This document shows, piece by piece, positions 1-11,270 of a stretch of 64,000 nucleotides of DNA. Position 1 is the first letter of the stretch, and every line of letters begins with the position of its first letter. The stretch is from Beta vulgaris subsp. vulgaris. Its lineage: Eukaryota > Streptophyta > Magnoliopsida > Caryophyllales > Amaranthaceae. The notes under the pieces are model-generated. The model made no database searches. It had not been told where the DNA came from and saw only the letters and a program-made list of their open reading frames with translations. The stretch spans positions 2,916,295 through 2,980,294 of the forward strand of contig NC_079209.1 in the NCBI RefSeq assembly GCF_026745355.1. The letters run 5' to 3'. The position numbers and the translations under genes were made by a program.

Positions 1-938
1 TTATCACCTAATTCATTCACAAATTATCTTTTCGAACCTTGGATCGAACAATTTATAGATTCTTGAGGTTTTCCCCTAATTTCTAGGTTTTTTTTTGCGA
101 TAATGCTGCTTCGCGATTCTGAAATCATCATTTCTTTCCAATTCCTTTTGATAATTCATTTTCTGTTTCGAGTTTCTTTGAATCGCTTTCATCAAATCAA
201 CGTCAGATTCATTTTCTGATTCATCAACTTCATCCTTCTTGATCTTTTGCACTCAAAATTTCTGGATTTTTTTTTCTTCTCTCTAGTACAGATCGAGGGT
301 TTCGAATTTCCACCTGGGAATTTTGTTTTGGTGGTATTGGGGAATCGTCGTTTTGATGTTTGCTTGCTGTTTTTTGCTTGCGATTTTCACTATTATCTCC
401 TCTACGAATTATGAAATCTTATTCGAAGCATTCAAGATTTGATTCTTGTTTTTCGGCTCAAGCTTTCAACTGCAAGTTTTCATCGCTAACTTGTTGATTT
501 CGCCAAGTTATATGCATAGTTACTCCGGTAATAATTCAGCTGACAATGTTTCCTGGGTTTATTATTGTTGTATTGATGTTCTGGTTTTATTGGTGTTTGA
601 TTGAGATTGAGATTGAAGATTGAAGTTGCTATTAGGTGTTCTTAGATTGAAATTGTAGTGTTGAGTTTGTTGTTGTATGTAATGGTTGAATACATGATGA
701 GTTGGTGAATTTGTTGGATGATGGAGGTGAATTTGTATGCTTTCTGAAATTTTCTTTATGATTCTTCACTTCTGATTTGTGAGATAAATTCTCACACTCT
801 TGATTCTTTCAACATTTTCTTTCTTCTAAAACACATTTCTATTCTATAATTCTTCTACTTCTTCTCACCACAAATTTCCTACTTTTTTTTTTCTTGAAAT
901 CAAGTTGGGATTTCGTCTAGTATTCTTGATTCTTTTGT
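1..938. other. A+T-rich non-coding stretch
   Basis: No open frame or recognisable domain is seen on either strand. The sequence is T-rich and looks like leader or intron DNA of a plant gene, or the inner region of the LTR element that ends at 2153. I saw no second copy of the 1875-2153 LTR here, so if this belongs to that element its 5' LTR is outside the window. Confidence 0.5.
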
Positions 939-1392
939 GCCCATAGAGGCATTTCTCATGATCCATTGTGATCATTTTCTTCGACCCAAAGTGGTCCTTT
1001 GTTCAAGACCCATAGTTGGTCATTTGACCGTAAGAGGTTTTTGAATTTTGAGACCCATAGTTGGTCATTTTCCCATAAGTGGCTTGTTATGCCCATTAGT
1101 GGCTTCTTTGTGCCCATTAGAGGCTTGTTTTCGCCCATAGAGGCTTTGTATGCCCATAGTGGTCTTGTATGCCCATAGTGGTTTTGATAGCCCATAGTGG
1201 CTTTGTTGTGATCCATTGTGATCTTCTTTGACCAAATAGATGGTCCTCTTTCATTGATCCATTTATGATTTTTCTTCTGATGAGACCCATTGTGGCTCAA
1301 TTTTCTTTTCAAATCCGTAGAGGTCATTTTCAGACCCAAAGTGGTTAGTTTCCGACCCAAAGTGGTCAATTCTCAAAAAGACCCCAAGGGTC
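939..1392. repeat. Array of about 20 short degenerate hairpin repeats
   Basis: About 20 units of 12-17 bases are spaced 15-35 bases apart. Each has the form stem, CCxxxxGTGG-like loop, stem. Examples are GCCCATAGAGGC (939), GATCCATTGTGATC (960 and 1210), GACCCAAAGTGGTC (983 and 1354), GACCCATAGTTGGTC (1007 and 1052), GCCCATAGTGGC (1190) and GACCCCAAGGGTC (1380). When the left stem changes (GACC, GATC, GCC) the right stem usually changes to match (GGTC, GATC, GGC). Units at 1026, 1152 and 1171 have imperfect stems. A minus-strand frame of 137 codons (956-1369) stays open through the array, but its protein is only a low-complexity echo of the repeat. The array lies 480 bp upstream of a copia-type LTR and is probably part of that element. 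Confidence 0.8.
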
Positions 1393-1874
1393 AATTTCTA
1401 TCTCTAGCTTTTTCCCTAGTTTTTGTATATTGTGAGAAAGATGATATGACCATTGTAGTGGTGATAAGTGGGATGAAGTCCTTGTTTATTGATACATGAT
1501 GATGTTGTTGTGGCAAGCAGTTATGGTGTTTGCATTGTAGTTGTTATGGTGTGTTTGGAGGATGCAAGTTGTAAGTGTACATGTATAGTTCTGCAGAATG
1601 ATCAGTGGTGTACGGTGGAAGTTTGTTGGGATTCTATGTTGGCTGAATTTAGTATCACACTAGACCAGAGTGATGACAAGCTAGCTGCTGCCAGAATCCT
1701 CTTCTGTGATATTATTTGTCACTTGACATAACTTGCAGCAATCTTCTATAAAGCACACAAGTGAAGGTTCTTCTTCAAATGCATACAGCAGCAACATCTG
1801 GTTGTCCCATTTGAAGTTCACTTTGAAAGTTCAAACTGAAAATGGTTGTTCAACCATTTCCAGTTTGCGGGGGA
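1393..1874 (+). other. Inner region next to a copia-type 3' LTR, no recognisable protein
   Basis: An open frame at 1489-1731 has no similarity that I recognise to reverse transcriptase, RNase H or integrase. The segment ends with a purine run (GCGGGGGA, ending at 1874) directly before the TG of the LTR, as expected for a polypurine tract. The visible inner region therefore looks non-autonomous or decayed. Confidence 0.45.
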
Positions 1875-2153
1875 TGTTGAAGTATAGATATTAGGTTGTT
1901 AGAGTTTAGATATTCTTGTTAGGTTATTAGTTGTAATTCTAGCATTAATTTTGTTACCTATTGTAATTAGTGTAATTAGTATAAATAGGTAGATGTCATA
2001 ATATTCTTTCTTACCTTTACATAATAATAATAAAAATGTAGCTTTACATTTTCTCTATCTTCTCTCCTCTACTGTTCTTCAACCTCTTGCTCATCAATGG
2101 CTTCATCTTATTCTTCTTATGATTTTCAACCTCCCTAAACACGAATTCTAACA
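1875..2153 (+). mobile_element. Copia-type LTR (probable 3' LTR)
   Basis: The segment begins TGTTGAAG right after a polypurine tract and ends TTCTAACA, which are the usual ends of plant Ty1/copia LTRs. A TATA box (TATAAATAG, about 1980-1988) and A/T-rich polyadenylation-like signals (about 2022-2036) sit in the expected order. At 279 bp it is short but normal for the group. The partner LTR is not in the window, so the target duplication cannot be checked; CAAAG (2154-2158) would be its right copy. The orientation is inferred from the purine tract and the TATA box. Confidence 0.7.
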
Positions 2154-2756
2154 CAAAGAAACCAAACAACAGCAGCTTTTCCGGTGAAGAGATCTTGGTA
2201 ATTGGAGTTGTTCTTGCCATTAACGTGCGCTTTCATTAAGACACATAATGTTGTTCAGGAGGCCACTGAACTTCCAGCAGCAACAGGAGGCTCAAGCTCA
2301 AACCATCATGGCTAAGTGATAAGAATACGACATGTCATTGGGTGTTGTAGAACGTTTCTATAACTCTAGAAATGAAGCCTAGTTTTTTATGGTGGACTGT
2401 CTTATCGTATAATATGCTTTTAAACAAATAGATGTTATGAGAATTTTGAAGATGGTGAAGATGAATAGGGGAGAGAGAAATAGGGCATTTGCAGAACCTG
2501 TGAAGTTCAGGAGGAAGTGAAAGTGGAGATTTTTGGGTTTTAAATTTGTTTCAACAAATTCAAAGTACTGGGCTCAGCCCGTCTGACAATATGCATTGGG
2601 TCAGACGGTCTGACCCAATACTTTCACCTAATGCAATTCTAATCCAATCTAACTATTTAGAGAATTATCAGTATAACCAACTCTAACCCGACTATATTCA
2701 TTTAATATATATCTGATATATAAATTAACTCTGATTTGATCTATCTAATAAGAAAT
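2154..2756. other. Flank of the copia LTR, no gene called
   Basis: A short open frame (2247-2318, 23 codons, rich in Gln) follows the LTR and could be the last exon of a gene interrupted by the element, but nothing in it is recognisable. The rest is A+T-rich and contains the palindrome at 2595-2619. Confidence 0.35.
2595..2619. repeat. Perfect 12-bp inverted repeat with 1-nt centre
   Basis: ATTGGGTCAGAC and its exact reverse complement flank a single G. The palindrome is isolated in non-coding DNA and its role is unknown. Confidence 0.85.
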
Positions 2757-2930
2757 TGGGGCTGAGTCAAGTGGTGAATTTTTACATTTTTTCTAGCAAA
2801 ATCTATGGCTCAATTCCTACCCCAAGCAATCTGCTTGGAATTTAAGGGGGGGAGGGGGGTTCGGAATGTCTAGCTTGCAATGGGCCTCTAAGTGGGGACC
2901 ATGTACAAGTACAACCCAGAAGATTTATTC
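2757..2930 (+). mobile_element. Possible tRNA-derived SINE, copy A
   Basis: The head has a box A-like GCTGAGTCAAGTGG (2761-2774) and, about 35 bases later, a box B-like GGCTCAATTCC (2808-2818). These are followed by a G-rich run and a non-tRNA body. A related copy with both boxes starts near 33757. The body is diverged and no target duplication was found, so the ends are approximate. Confidence 0.5.
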
Positions 2931-3068
2931 TTACAAGACCCTATTCTTTTGAGTTAAACTGAACTAAAATGCGCTAAATTAACTAAAGTAAACTAAAGTA
3001 AAATTAAGAAAAGAGAATAGCTAAATTAAACTGAACTAAACTATGTCAAAAACATAATGGGTTATTCA

Positions 3069-3326
3069 TACTTCCTCTGTTTTTTTACTTGCAACAGTTT
3101 GACTTTCACGTTTGCCAATGCATAATTTCAACCATCAATAAGTTTAATTACCGATAAATACAAATTATAAAAAGTATATATTCGAAAAATATACATTCAG
3201 ACGAATCTAATAAGATCCCACATGAATATGTTTTTCTTAATTATAAATCACCAAACATAAACTAAGTAAAATTGGTGAATAGTGTAAAAGTCAAATCTTT
3301 ACAAGTAAAAAGAAACGGATGAAGTA
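3069..3326. mobile_element. Stowaway-like MITE, 258 bp
   Basis: The ends are inverted repeats beginning TACTTC(C/A)TC(T/C)GTTT, extending about 28 bp with mismatches, and flanked by TA. The inside is non-coding and carries the inner motif GACGAATCTAATAAGATCCC (3200-3219) that is shared with many other MITEs in this window. Confidence 0.85.
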
Positions 3327-4514
3327 TAAACCAACTCTAAGTCTCTAACACATTACCTATTTCATACTCCTACTATATGTTCAAAACAGGAAAAAAAAAA
3401 AGATTTGGGCCAACTTTTGGTAGCCTAAGTTGTGCGGCACTACTGCGTAAGGCCGAAGGTGCCGCCAAACCATAAAGAGTAGAGAGTACACACAAAAGTC
3501 CAATATAGATATTGGCTATTAGATCAGGTAGTAGGTGCAAATGCAATGTCCGCGGTATTACGAAAGGCAAAAGGAAAGTGCGCGCGAGTGTCCCACTTCT
3601 ATTTCTTTGTCTCTACTTTTTCTTTTGTGTACTACTCCATCATACAAAAATAAAATATTACGTCTCATTGCATTTGCATTTGCATCTGCATCTTCTCAAG
3701 CACGTAAGTAACATATACACGTGGATACTCAAAACAATGTAATGTAATCTAACCTAATTACTTTATAATGTAGGTGGTGGTTTTTTTTTTGGACGGCTGT
3801 ATGTATGAATTGATTTTCCTTCCATTCTCCCTTCATTGTCTTTATTTGTCTCTTTCCTTTCTTTTTACACGACCGTCTTTTGTTTCTTCTATGGGGTTCA
3901 CCGTTCACGCTTCACTAATTGAGTCCTTTCTTCTTTCTTTATCACCCAACTTCTTCTTTTTTTTCTTTGTGTGTTCTAAGAAAAGTGTTACAAAGTGCAT
4001 GGTGGAGCTTGGAATATACTTGAAATAATCCTTTTGTTTGATAAAGTTTGTAGTATTTTATTTTAAGTGAAAGTTGTCCATTATAGTTTTTGAATTTTGT
4101 TTAACTAGTTGAACTAGTTATTTATTAATTGTCTAATTGAGGGTTTTTACTTATATGTAGAGTTGTCATCTGTGTGATGATGTTGTTACATTCATGTTTA
4201 TCATATTTGTATATATATGTTGTGACTGTGATTTGCATAAGCTTCTCTAATTTGTTGATTTGTTGAAGATGCTTCGAGGTTTATGGTTATACGCGTTATC
4301 AAATATGTACTAGCCTTATGTACATGCATGTGATACCATATAAATTCTGCATTAAATATAATCAGTTTCAAATTTTGGACGGGAAAAGAGGAAGACCTAA
4401 TAGTTAATAGTTTGTTTAGGGTTTTTACAAAAAAAATTAAAAATTGTAAAGTTGCGTGTAACATTTAATCATTGAGATTTGAGAGGGGGTTGTGTCATTA
4501 AATTATTTTAAAAA
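3327..4514. other. Non-coding intergenic stretch
   Basis: No gene is seen. Small open frames are T-rich and lack domains. A short TTTGCA-type repeat occurs near 3666-3690. Confidence 0.5.
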
Positions 4515-5097
4515 AAAGGAAAATTTTGTCTGAAACCACTTTTTGTAATCATTTTTTTTGTGAGAAACCACCTTTTAAAAAAAATTGGTTAATTAGCCAC
4601 ATTTTGGTTCTTTTTTTTTTTGTTGGAAGCCACACTTGCCGGAATCTGGCATTGACCTTGATTTTCCGATGTTGACCATCAGATGTTCGCCATTTTTTTT
4701 TCAGATTTTCGCTATTTCTTCCACCTAAGATGCCTGGGGATGCGATAAGAGATGGGCTTAGGGCTGGGAGGTTGGGGATGGTCGTGGGGGGGTGTTTGCC
4801 GGTGGGTTGCGAGAGAGGAGGGGGATTGTCGGGGGATGCGAGAGGGAGGGGGTTGTCGGGGATGCGAGGGGGGAGGGTGGGTTGTCGTGGATGCGAAGGG
4901 GGAAGGGGGGAGATAAAGGGGAAGAATGGCGAAAATTTGATGGTCAACGCCGAAAATCAAGGTCAATGCCGGATTCCGGCAAGTGGTGGCTTCCAACAAA
5001 AAAAGAACCAAAAAGGTGGCTAAATAACCAATTTTTTTAAAAAGGTGATTTCTTACAAAAAAGTGATTATAAGAGGTGATTTCTGACAAATTTTCCT
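4515..5097. mobile_element. Foldback element with long inverted arms
   Basis: The left arm (about 4518-4720) and right arm (about 4920-5096) are inverted copies, both beginning at the outside with GGAAAATTT(T)GTC. The centre (4780-4920) is G-rich on this strand. A possible 9-bp target duplication TTTTAAAAA lies at 4506-4514 and 5098-5106, but it is low-complexity. Open frames across it are by-products of the G-rich repeat. A related element is at 55520-56021. Long arms with a 9-bp duplication suggest a Mutator-type foldback element. Confidence 0.7.
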
Positions 5098-6205
5098 TTT
5101 TAAAAAGAAAACTGAAGTTGATAATGTTGATTTTGAAAGTTTATGTGTAAAAATAGTCAGTTTGTTTGTGGCTTCTTTTCTGTTGGTAAAATTGAAGTAT
5201 TGTTTTTTTATATGGGGGCTTGGTGTCGCTCTCCTCTTCCCTTATAAGATATAGATATTTCCTCTATTTCAAAAACAAATGCTAATTAATTAGAAGATTG
5301 CTTATCTATCTCTTTATCGTATAAGTCCCTCTATATCTTTTTGTGTCTACTCGTATTTTTTAAATATTTTTGCATCCCCATTTAATGGAGAGAAGATGAA
5401 GTAGTTGAAACTTGAAAATGTATAGATGATTTGTGAATCTTAATGTACTGTCTTTAATTACAAACTGATAAGATCTGATGACTATGGAGTATGGACACAT
5501 TAAGGGGAAAACAATCTTTTAGAGTAAAGTGAAGGAGACGGATGGAAAAACTTTGTCTATTCATTGGGTAAACTACCTAACATTAATAAAGACTTGTTTA
5601 GGTATGTGGTAATAGGATCCAACTCAACATAATTTTTTTTAATACTCTATTAGTAGTGAATAGGTGTAGCAATCGGATGAATTTTAGACACACCTTTCTC
5701 ATGGAGTAAATGAATGATCACCATGTCGATATGAGTTGTGGGTCTAACATGAAGTCACAAAATATCTCCGATAAACATATTATTAAACAAAAATTTAACT
5801 ACCAATTACCAAATATAATTCGACCAAAATTATATATTTTTTTTTCTTAGAAAAGAGAAGATTAAGATTGCATGAAGATTCTCTGATGTTTAGTTGTGAT
5901 TTCATTGGTTTTTAATACATGCGGCGTGGCGGCAGATTATTGCATAATCTTTAAAGTCAATGAAGACAATAACAAAAGAAGTTTGAGCAGCAGTACAGGA
6001 ATTATTATTATGGATGACCAGCACTTTACATGGTAGACTTGTCTTCCTTTTTATTTATTTTTCTCTCTCCTACCTAACTTCCGGCAGCAAATTATTCCCT
6101 CACCTGATTTTTCAGCGTAAAATCTGGCTCACTTTTGGGCTGTTGAGATTGCAATTTATCCACACAAGACTGCAAGACAGATGACCCATTTGAAATTTTC
6201 AAACT
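5098..6205. other. Non-coding intergenic stretch
   Basis: No open frame, RNA gene or clear repeat was recognised. Confidence 0.5.
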
Positions 6206-6221
6206 ATCTCATGTTTTAATT

Positions 6222-6431
6222 TTCTTTTTTATTAAGAAATTAAGTCAACCGAAAAGCTAATCCTTACAAAGCTACTAGCCTGTAGAAAACACAGGCACAA
6301 TGGCTAGTAAGGCATGCAGCCATGCATAGCATGCGAAGGAAATACCCCAGCATAATACTAGGGGTAAGGATCGAATCCCTGACCTCAAGAGCCAAGGGAG
6401 AGTGCTCTATCCACTTGAGCTGACTCTTATC
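6222..6431 (-). mobile_element. tRNA-derived SINE, 210 bp
   Basis: Read on the minus strand, a tRNA-like head has box A (AGCTCAAGTGG, 6411-6421) and box B (GATTCGATCC, 6368-6377), the internal RNA polymerase III promoter elements. A non-tRNA body and a short A-rich tail end at 6222. A perfect 16-bp target duplication, ATCTCATGTTTTAATT, lies at 6206-6221 and 6432-6447. The perfect duplication suggests a fairly recent insertion. It is not a functional tRNA gene, because no acceptor stem or full cloverleaf is visible. Confidence 0.92.
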
Positions 6432-6447
6432 ATCTCATGTTTTAATT

Positions 6448-7051
6448 AGTACTAGTATTTTTTTTTTCTTCTTAAAATGTTATGTCATGTTTTAATTCGG
6501 TTTTTGCGTAATTTAGGTCAAATATTATGCTCCGAAAAACATCGACATGGTCAACATATTTTACTCCTGTGTTTACTCAATGTTTAAGATAACGATCAGC
6601 TCTTTTTTTTTTTTTCTTTTTCACAAACCATGAGTTGGGTGTAGTGTACAATAAAATTTGAAACTTGCATGTTCTCTTAATTAGCAGTATATTGTGTACT
6701 AAATAATTAATGATCACTTGAAATGTGGTTCATGAATATGATTAGTTTATAGGTAAATAATGCATTTGTTATGATGAATGAATTCGTAAATCTTTGAATA
6801 GGAGGCACATTAGTTATGTTAGACCTTCCTCTTATTAGTTAAACAAAACAAGGTTTAAGAAAATTGAACTTTTAGTTGTTAATGTTTTTTGATAGGCAGA
6901 CAAGGGTAGTTGTATTAACTGGTTTTTGTCTGACCCAATCTTAAAGATGGGAGATTCTAATTTATCACCTCTTGTACGAGTAATGAATTACAAATAGGAA
7001 TTCATGATTTTGTCATTTTAAAACAAACTCTTAATATACCTAATATATTGA
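6448..7051. other. Non-coding intergenic stretch
   Basis: A+T-rich sequence with no gene or repeat that I can support. Confidence 0.5.
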
Positions 7052-7428
7052 GGCTCCGTTTGGTTGGGTGTAAAAATATTTTTAGTGTAAAATAATTTTC
7101 ATGGAAAATAATTTATAATGAAAATATAATTCCAAAATTAGTTTTCCGTTATTTGGTTGAATGTAAGAAAAATGATGAAACAAAAGGAAAATGAAAGGAA
7201 AAGTAAGCAGGTAGTAGGAGGAGGGTATAAGATAGATAAGGAAAAGGAAGGAGAAGAGTTTTCCCTTTCTTTTGAAGGGAAAAACTATTTTCCATCATTG
7301 TGCGTGAGAGCAATTTTACTCCTAGCTAGGGAAAATAGTTTTACACTCATTTACAAACCAAACAATGTAAATTTGAAAATAGAAGGAAACATTTTTCCAA
7401 GAAAATATTTTACGTCCTATCAAACGGC
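7052..7428. mobile_element. TIR MITE, about 377 bp (PIF/hAT-like)
   Basis: The left end GGCTCCGTTTGGTTGGGTG and right end (reverse complement GCCGTTTGATAGGACGT) form an imperfect terminal inverted repeat. TGA flanks both ends. The inside is made of TTTTAC/GTAAAA-type subterminal repeats. The 99-codon frame at 7157-7456 crosses the right end and is not a gene. Confidence 0.6.
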
Positions 7429-7497
7429 TGAATGTATAAGTATGGAAATGAATTAGTCTACTTTAGTGCCCAAATTCTTAATCACACTTCTTTCGAC

Positions 7498-7949
7498 TGA
7501 AACATATTAGTAAGGATCTTTTCGAAAAATCGATGAGGTTAGATTTGAGTAGTGGTCATGCGTCCGAGTAGAGTAGGAATCTTGCAAAACATATGTTAGA
7601 CAATTCCGGAGGTATATCCAAGATCGGCCCTTCGATGCTTAAATCAATAATTGGTCAAAGAGTAAAGTCGATCTAGCAGACAGAGAAACTAGAGAGAGTT
7701 TGTTGGTGAACTGCTCATTACCCATATTATTGGTGATATGATCCCTATTTATATAGAAAGCGGAAAGGTAACGACATCTCATGATGCCATCAACAACATG
7801 CGAATTTTTTAGGAAAGTAGATTGGCATAATGGCATCGGTCACAAATTGGACCTTCTTTTAATCTCGAGGTATTTTGGTAATTTCACTTTAGCTTGTCTA
7901 GTCCGACTGAGCTTGGACCCAAACAACACTGTCTTGCAGTCTCACAAAT
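7498..7949 (-). mobile_element. Solo or fragmentary LTR, gypsy-like
   Basis: On the minus strand this stretch looks like an LTR. It starts TGTGAGACTG at 7949, has a TATA box (CTATATAAATAGG, 7743-7755) followed by a leader-like region, and ends near GTTTCA at 7498. The leader resembles those of plant Ty3/gypsy elements. No inner region is attached, and the ends are approximate. Confidence 0.45.
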
Positions 7950-8565
7950 TATTTTAAATAATTTAATCTAAATGGTTTCAAAATATTTTACTTCCATCAA
8001 TTCAAATTAAGTAACTAAAATAATTTACACACATATGAATAATTAGGTGTTAATGTTGCTTAGGTATTTTAATGGACAAGTAATAGTGGCTACATATAAG
8101 AAGTTAAAAAAAATAGAAATATTTAACGATATATAAACATTAAATTCATCAATTGACGCATGATTAGGTCATAAATTTCTAAACTAATGCTACTCTATAT
8201 ATAAAATATATTTGATGCTTATATGCTAGCCTAAGGAATACATGCAATGTATCAAACTCCAAGAGGAATCAAATCAAAATAAGTACCTCTAAATGAAAGT
8301 GTTATTCCAAAAATCATCTCTAATTGAAGGTGAATTATCCTCAACTTGTTATTATTTAGTATTTATGAGAAAATAACTTACATTAGTTTACATAAGTTGA
8401 GTTGAAATGATTTTGATGAGTTTCATGGTCTACTAAAGTCTGATAAATTTTAGTATGTTTAGATTAGTCAAAAAGTAGTTCATATAACTTAAACTTATAC
8501 ATAATATTATAACACATGCCATGTTTAGAGTAAATTCCCAATCTTTTTTCTAAAGGAAAATATAA

Positions 8566-8826
8566 TACTTCATCCGTTCTGTTTTAAATGAAACGTTTGC
8601 TTTTTCACGCAACCCAACACGCTTCTTTAATCATTAATATCTTTAGTTGTGCACACGTAAAAAATATAAAAAAGTTATAATTTGATAGTATGCATCGAGA
8701 CGAATCTAACAAGATCCCACTTGACTATGTTTTTCTTTATATAATGGCGATAAATTGGAGTCAAAATTGATCAATGAATAGTGTCATTTTGCACAATGTT
8801 TCATTTAAAACAGAACGGAGGAAGTA
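8566..8826. mobile_element. Stowaway-like MITE, family A copy 1
   Basis: Terminal inverted repeats start TACTTC(A/C)TCCGTTCTGTTTT, are nearly perfect over about 30 bp, and are flanked by TA. The copy is closely related to those at 24615 and 32658 but is inverted relative to them. It carries the shared inner motif at 8698-8739. Confidence 0.92.
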
Positions 8827-9398
8827 TATTAATTTACTTTAGTTAATAAATTTTTGTATTCTCTAACAATTGCACTCAACACATTTTCAATTCCAAATAT
8901 ATATTAAATTCCATATATACTAATACCTTTTTTTCTAAATGCACATATGCAATGAAAATTAACCATAAAGCCAAATGAAATTACCCAAGAATAACAATTC
9001 TTTATTTGAAATGCTTAGTGAAGAATGTCCCCTCTCATATACGAAAGCTACACATACATAAATATTAATTTTATATGCACACGATTCGTACGAAAGCAAA
9101 TAAAAAGAGGGTGGTAGAAGTTGAAATTGCACTTTTTCGATTCACTACATATATTTTTCTTTTATTTTAAAAACATTCAAAAAAAAAAGAGAATTTATAG
9201 TTGATTTTTAGTTAGAAGTATGGTGGTAAAATAGGATAGACACCAAAGCACTCAAAAGTTCTTATATATAATAAAGATATAATACCATATATTTTATTCA
9301 TTAATTTTTACATATATTATATTTAAAATCTAGAGTTTAGTACAAATTTTGTATATAGAAAATTAAATTACTTTTTTAAGAAATTTTATCGTCTTATT
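8827..9398. other. Non-coding A+T-rich stretch
   Basis: No gene, RNA or clear repeat was recognised. Confidence 0.5.
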
Positions 9399-10490
9399 TT
9401 ATTTTATTTTACTTTTTGATAAGGAGAACAAGCTTAAACTAACACCTAATTTTGAGGGGCAGTCTAAATTTAAACATCCTTTTTGGATGATAAGGCAGAA
9501 AACTATACAAGGAGGAAACCATGGTAACAGGAAAGGGTAGTCATGCATCTTCCTAGCCATGAAAGCAGCAGCCTTGTTAGCTTCGTGAAAGCAATCGCGA
9601 AACTCGCTTACCTGGAATCGAAGAGCATCCATACCCGCATCTTTAACAATATTAAAAATCTCCCACATAATGCGCCAAGAATTCTTCATAAAAATTGATG
9701 ACCCCTAAATTATTTCCTTCTACAATGAGCTGAGAGATGTTAGGGAAAGAGGCTCCTTTAATGCCTTCACTAAGAGCCAAAGCCTGAGCTTGAATAATGG
9801 AAACTTGAGAACCCAGAGACATTGCACCAGCAAGAAGAACTTCTCTAGCACTAATTCTAATCATAAAACATAAGGAAGCATTACCATTACTAAGTTTAGA
9901 ACCATCAAATTTTAACTTGCAAAAATTGGAAGGAGGGGGACCAAATGAAATTAGTACGCGCTCGAGAAATCGGAGGGAGATTATTCTTGAGAGAGGAAGA
10001 AGAAGCACATGATGAGTCACCTACATCACAGTCCACTCTAGACCACTGAGCAAAAAACACTATTAGTTTGGAAACTAGCACGACGAGGGAAAATGCCTTC
10101 ATCATTAAAAACCACTCTATTTCTATAGAACCAGATAAACCACCATACAAAAGAAAACTTTTTGATTATTTCAAAGAGAACTTAGGATGACAATAATCTA
10201 TCCAGTAACGAAAAGAAAACTAACTAGAAAAATTAACCTCTTGAGGGAGTTTTGGCCAAGCACCCTTATTATGAATATATTCAAAAACATCTAAAGTGAA
10301 GGGGCATTCAAAACAAAGGTGAAATAGAGATTCAGGAACATTACTATATAAAACGCATTGTTGAGGAAGAAATACCTTATACTTTTCAAGTTTATCTTTT
10401 GTAGGAAGCCCATCATGTCAAGCTTTCCATGAAAAAGTTTTTTATTTTGGGAGGAACATGAAGCTTCCAAAGCCAAGCAAATTCAACTTT
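9399..10490 (-). pseudogene. LINE (L1-type) ORF2 remnant: zf-RVT and RNase H-like domains
   Basis: Read on the minus strand across frameshifts and stops, 10490-10200 encodes the zinc-binding region found after plant LINE reverse transcriptases. It shows a WKLHVPPKIKNF motif, an LPT motif, and then a Cys-containing stretch with ESLFHLCFECP. Further on, 10020-9652 encodes an RNase H-like (RVT_3) domain with KLKFDGS, ALALSEGIKGA and LIVEGNNLGVI. After a frameshift near 9690 it continues (9689-9500) with the domain end, FHEANKAAAFMA. The catalytic reverse transcriptase part is missing upstream (beyond 10490), so this is a truncated, dead copy. An alternative is a free-standing 'ribonuclease H-like' gene, but the zf-RVT part argues for a LINE. 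Confidence 0.85.
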
Positions 10491-11270
10491 TCAAAATTCG
10501 GGTTATAAGACTGAGCCTATATGGACCCTGACTATACTATATACTCCCCATCAGCTGTCAGGCCCCACACAAGAGTATCAAACTGAGATTAGAAGGAAGA
10601 AAAGAAGAAAAATAATAATTGAAGTCATTATATGACTAGGCCATCAATCTATTTACACTGTTGACAACTGTATCGAACTCATTTGATGTCGTAGGGAGGT
10701 AATTTTGTATTGTCTTTAACCATTTACTCGTACAGTGCACTCACCTTATGTTTCAAAAACTTATCTAAATTTAATCAAATTTATTAAAATTTATTGAAAC
10801 TTTATAAAGGTTATTTATATCAAAACTTAGTACTTCCTCAACTACACCATATGATGTTTATTTCTCTCTCTTAAGGTCAAAGTTTTTATAATTTTTGACC
10901 AAAAATTCTCAATAAGATATACAAAAAAAATACTCATGTAGGATTTAGTTAAGTTTTTCTCAATGTATACTTTCATAATATCAACTTTTTATGTTTTTTA
11001 CTAATACAAAATTAAGTATATTAAATCTCAAAGATATATCTTGGACACCGTGTAAAAGAAAAACAAGCATTTTTTTTTATTCTTCAGAGGAGAGTAATGA
11101 GTGAGAATTTAGTCTTACTCATGTGCATATTTTGGCAAATTTTGCATGATAATTTTGAATTTAAATGTACCTTCTCCTTCTAATTTCCTCATTTTCATCC
11201 TCTAGCGATGCATACTAGGTAGATGAGATTTCATGGTTTTTTCCCCTCCCCTTTGATCACTAACACTATT
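10491..11270. other. Non-coding stretch with a degenerate MITE-like segment
   Basis: About 10830-11090 resembles the inner part of the Stowaway-like MITEs, but its ends no longer match. No gene is seen. Confidence 0.4.

Noticed and set aside
956..1369. 137-codon minus-strand open frame with repeated LMG/LWV-like peptides
   Set aside because: It is the echo of the hairpin repeat array; there is no domain, and matched stem changes explain the sequence better.
2247..2318. Short frame ending in a Gln-rich peptide after the copia LTR, possibly a last exon
   Set aside because: Only about 23 codons, with no recognisable family and no visible partner exon in the window.
4549..5089. Overlapping Pro-rich and Gly-rich frames on both strands
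   Set aside because: They lie in the G-rich centre and arms of a foldback element; symmetry on both strands shows composition, not coding.
6353..6431. tRNA gene on the minus strand
   Set aside because: Boxes A and B are present, but no closed acceptor stem, and a perfect 16-bp duplication and tail show a SINE.
10830..11090. Another Stowaway-like MITE
   Set aside because: The middle is similar but the two ends do not form an inverted repeat.
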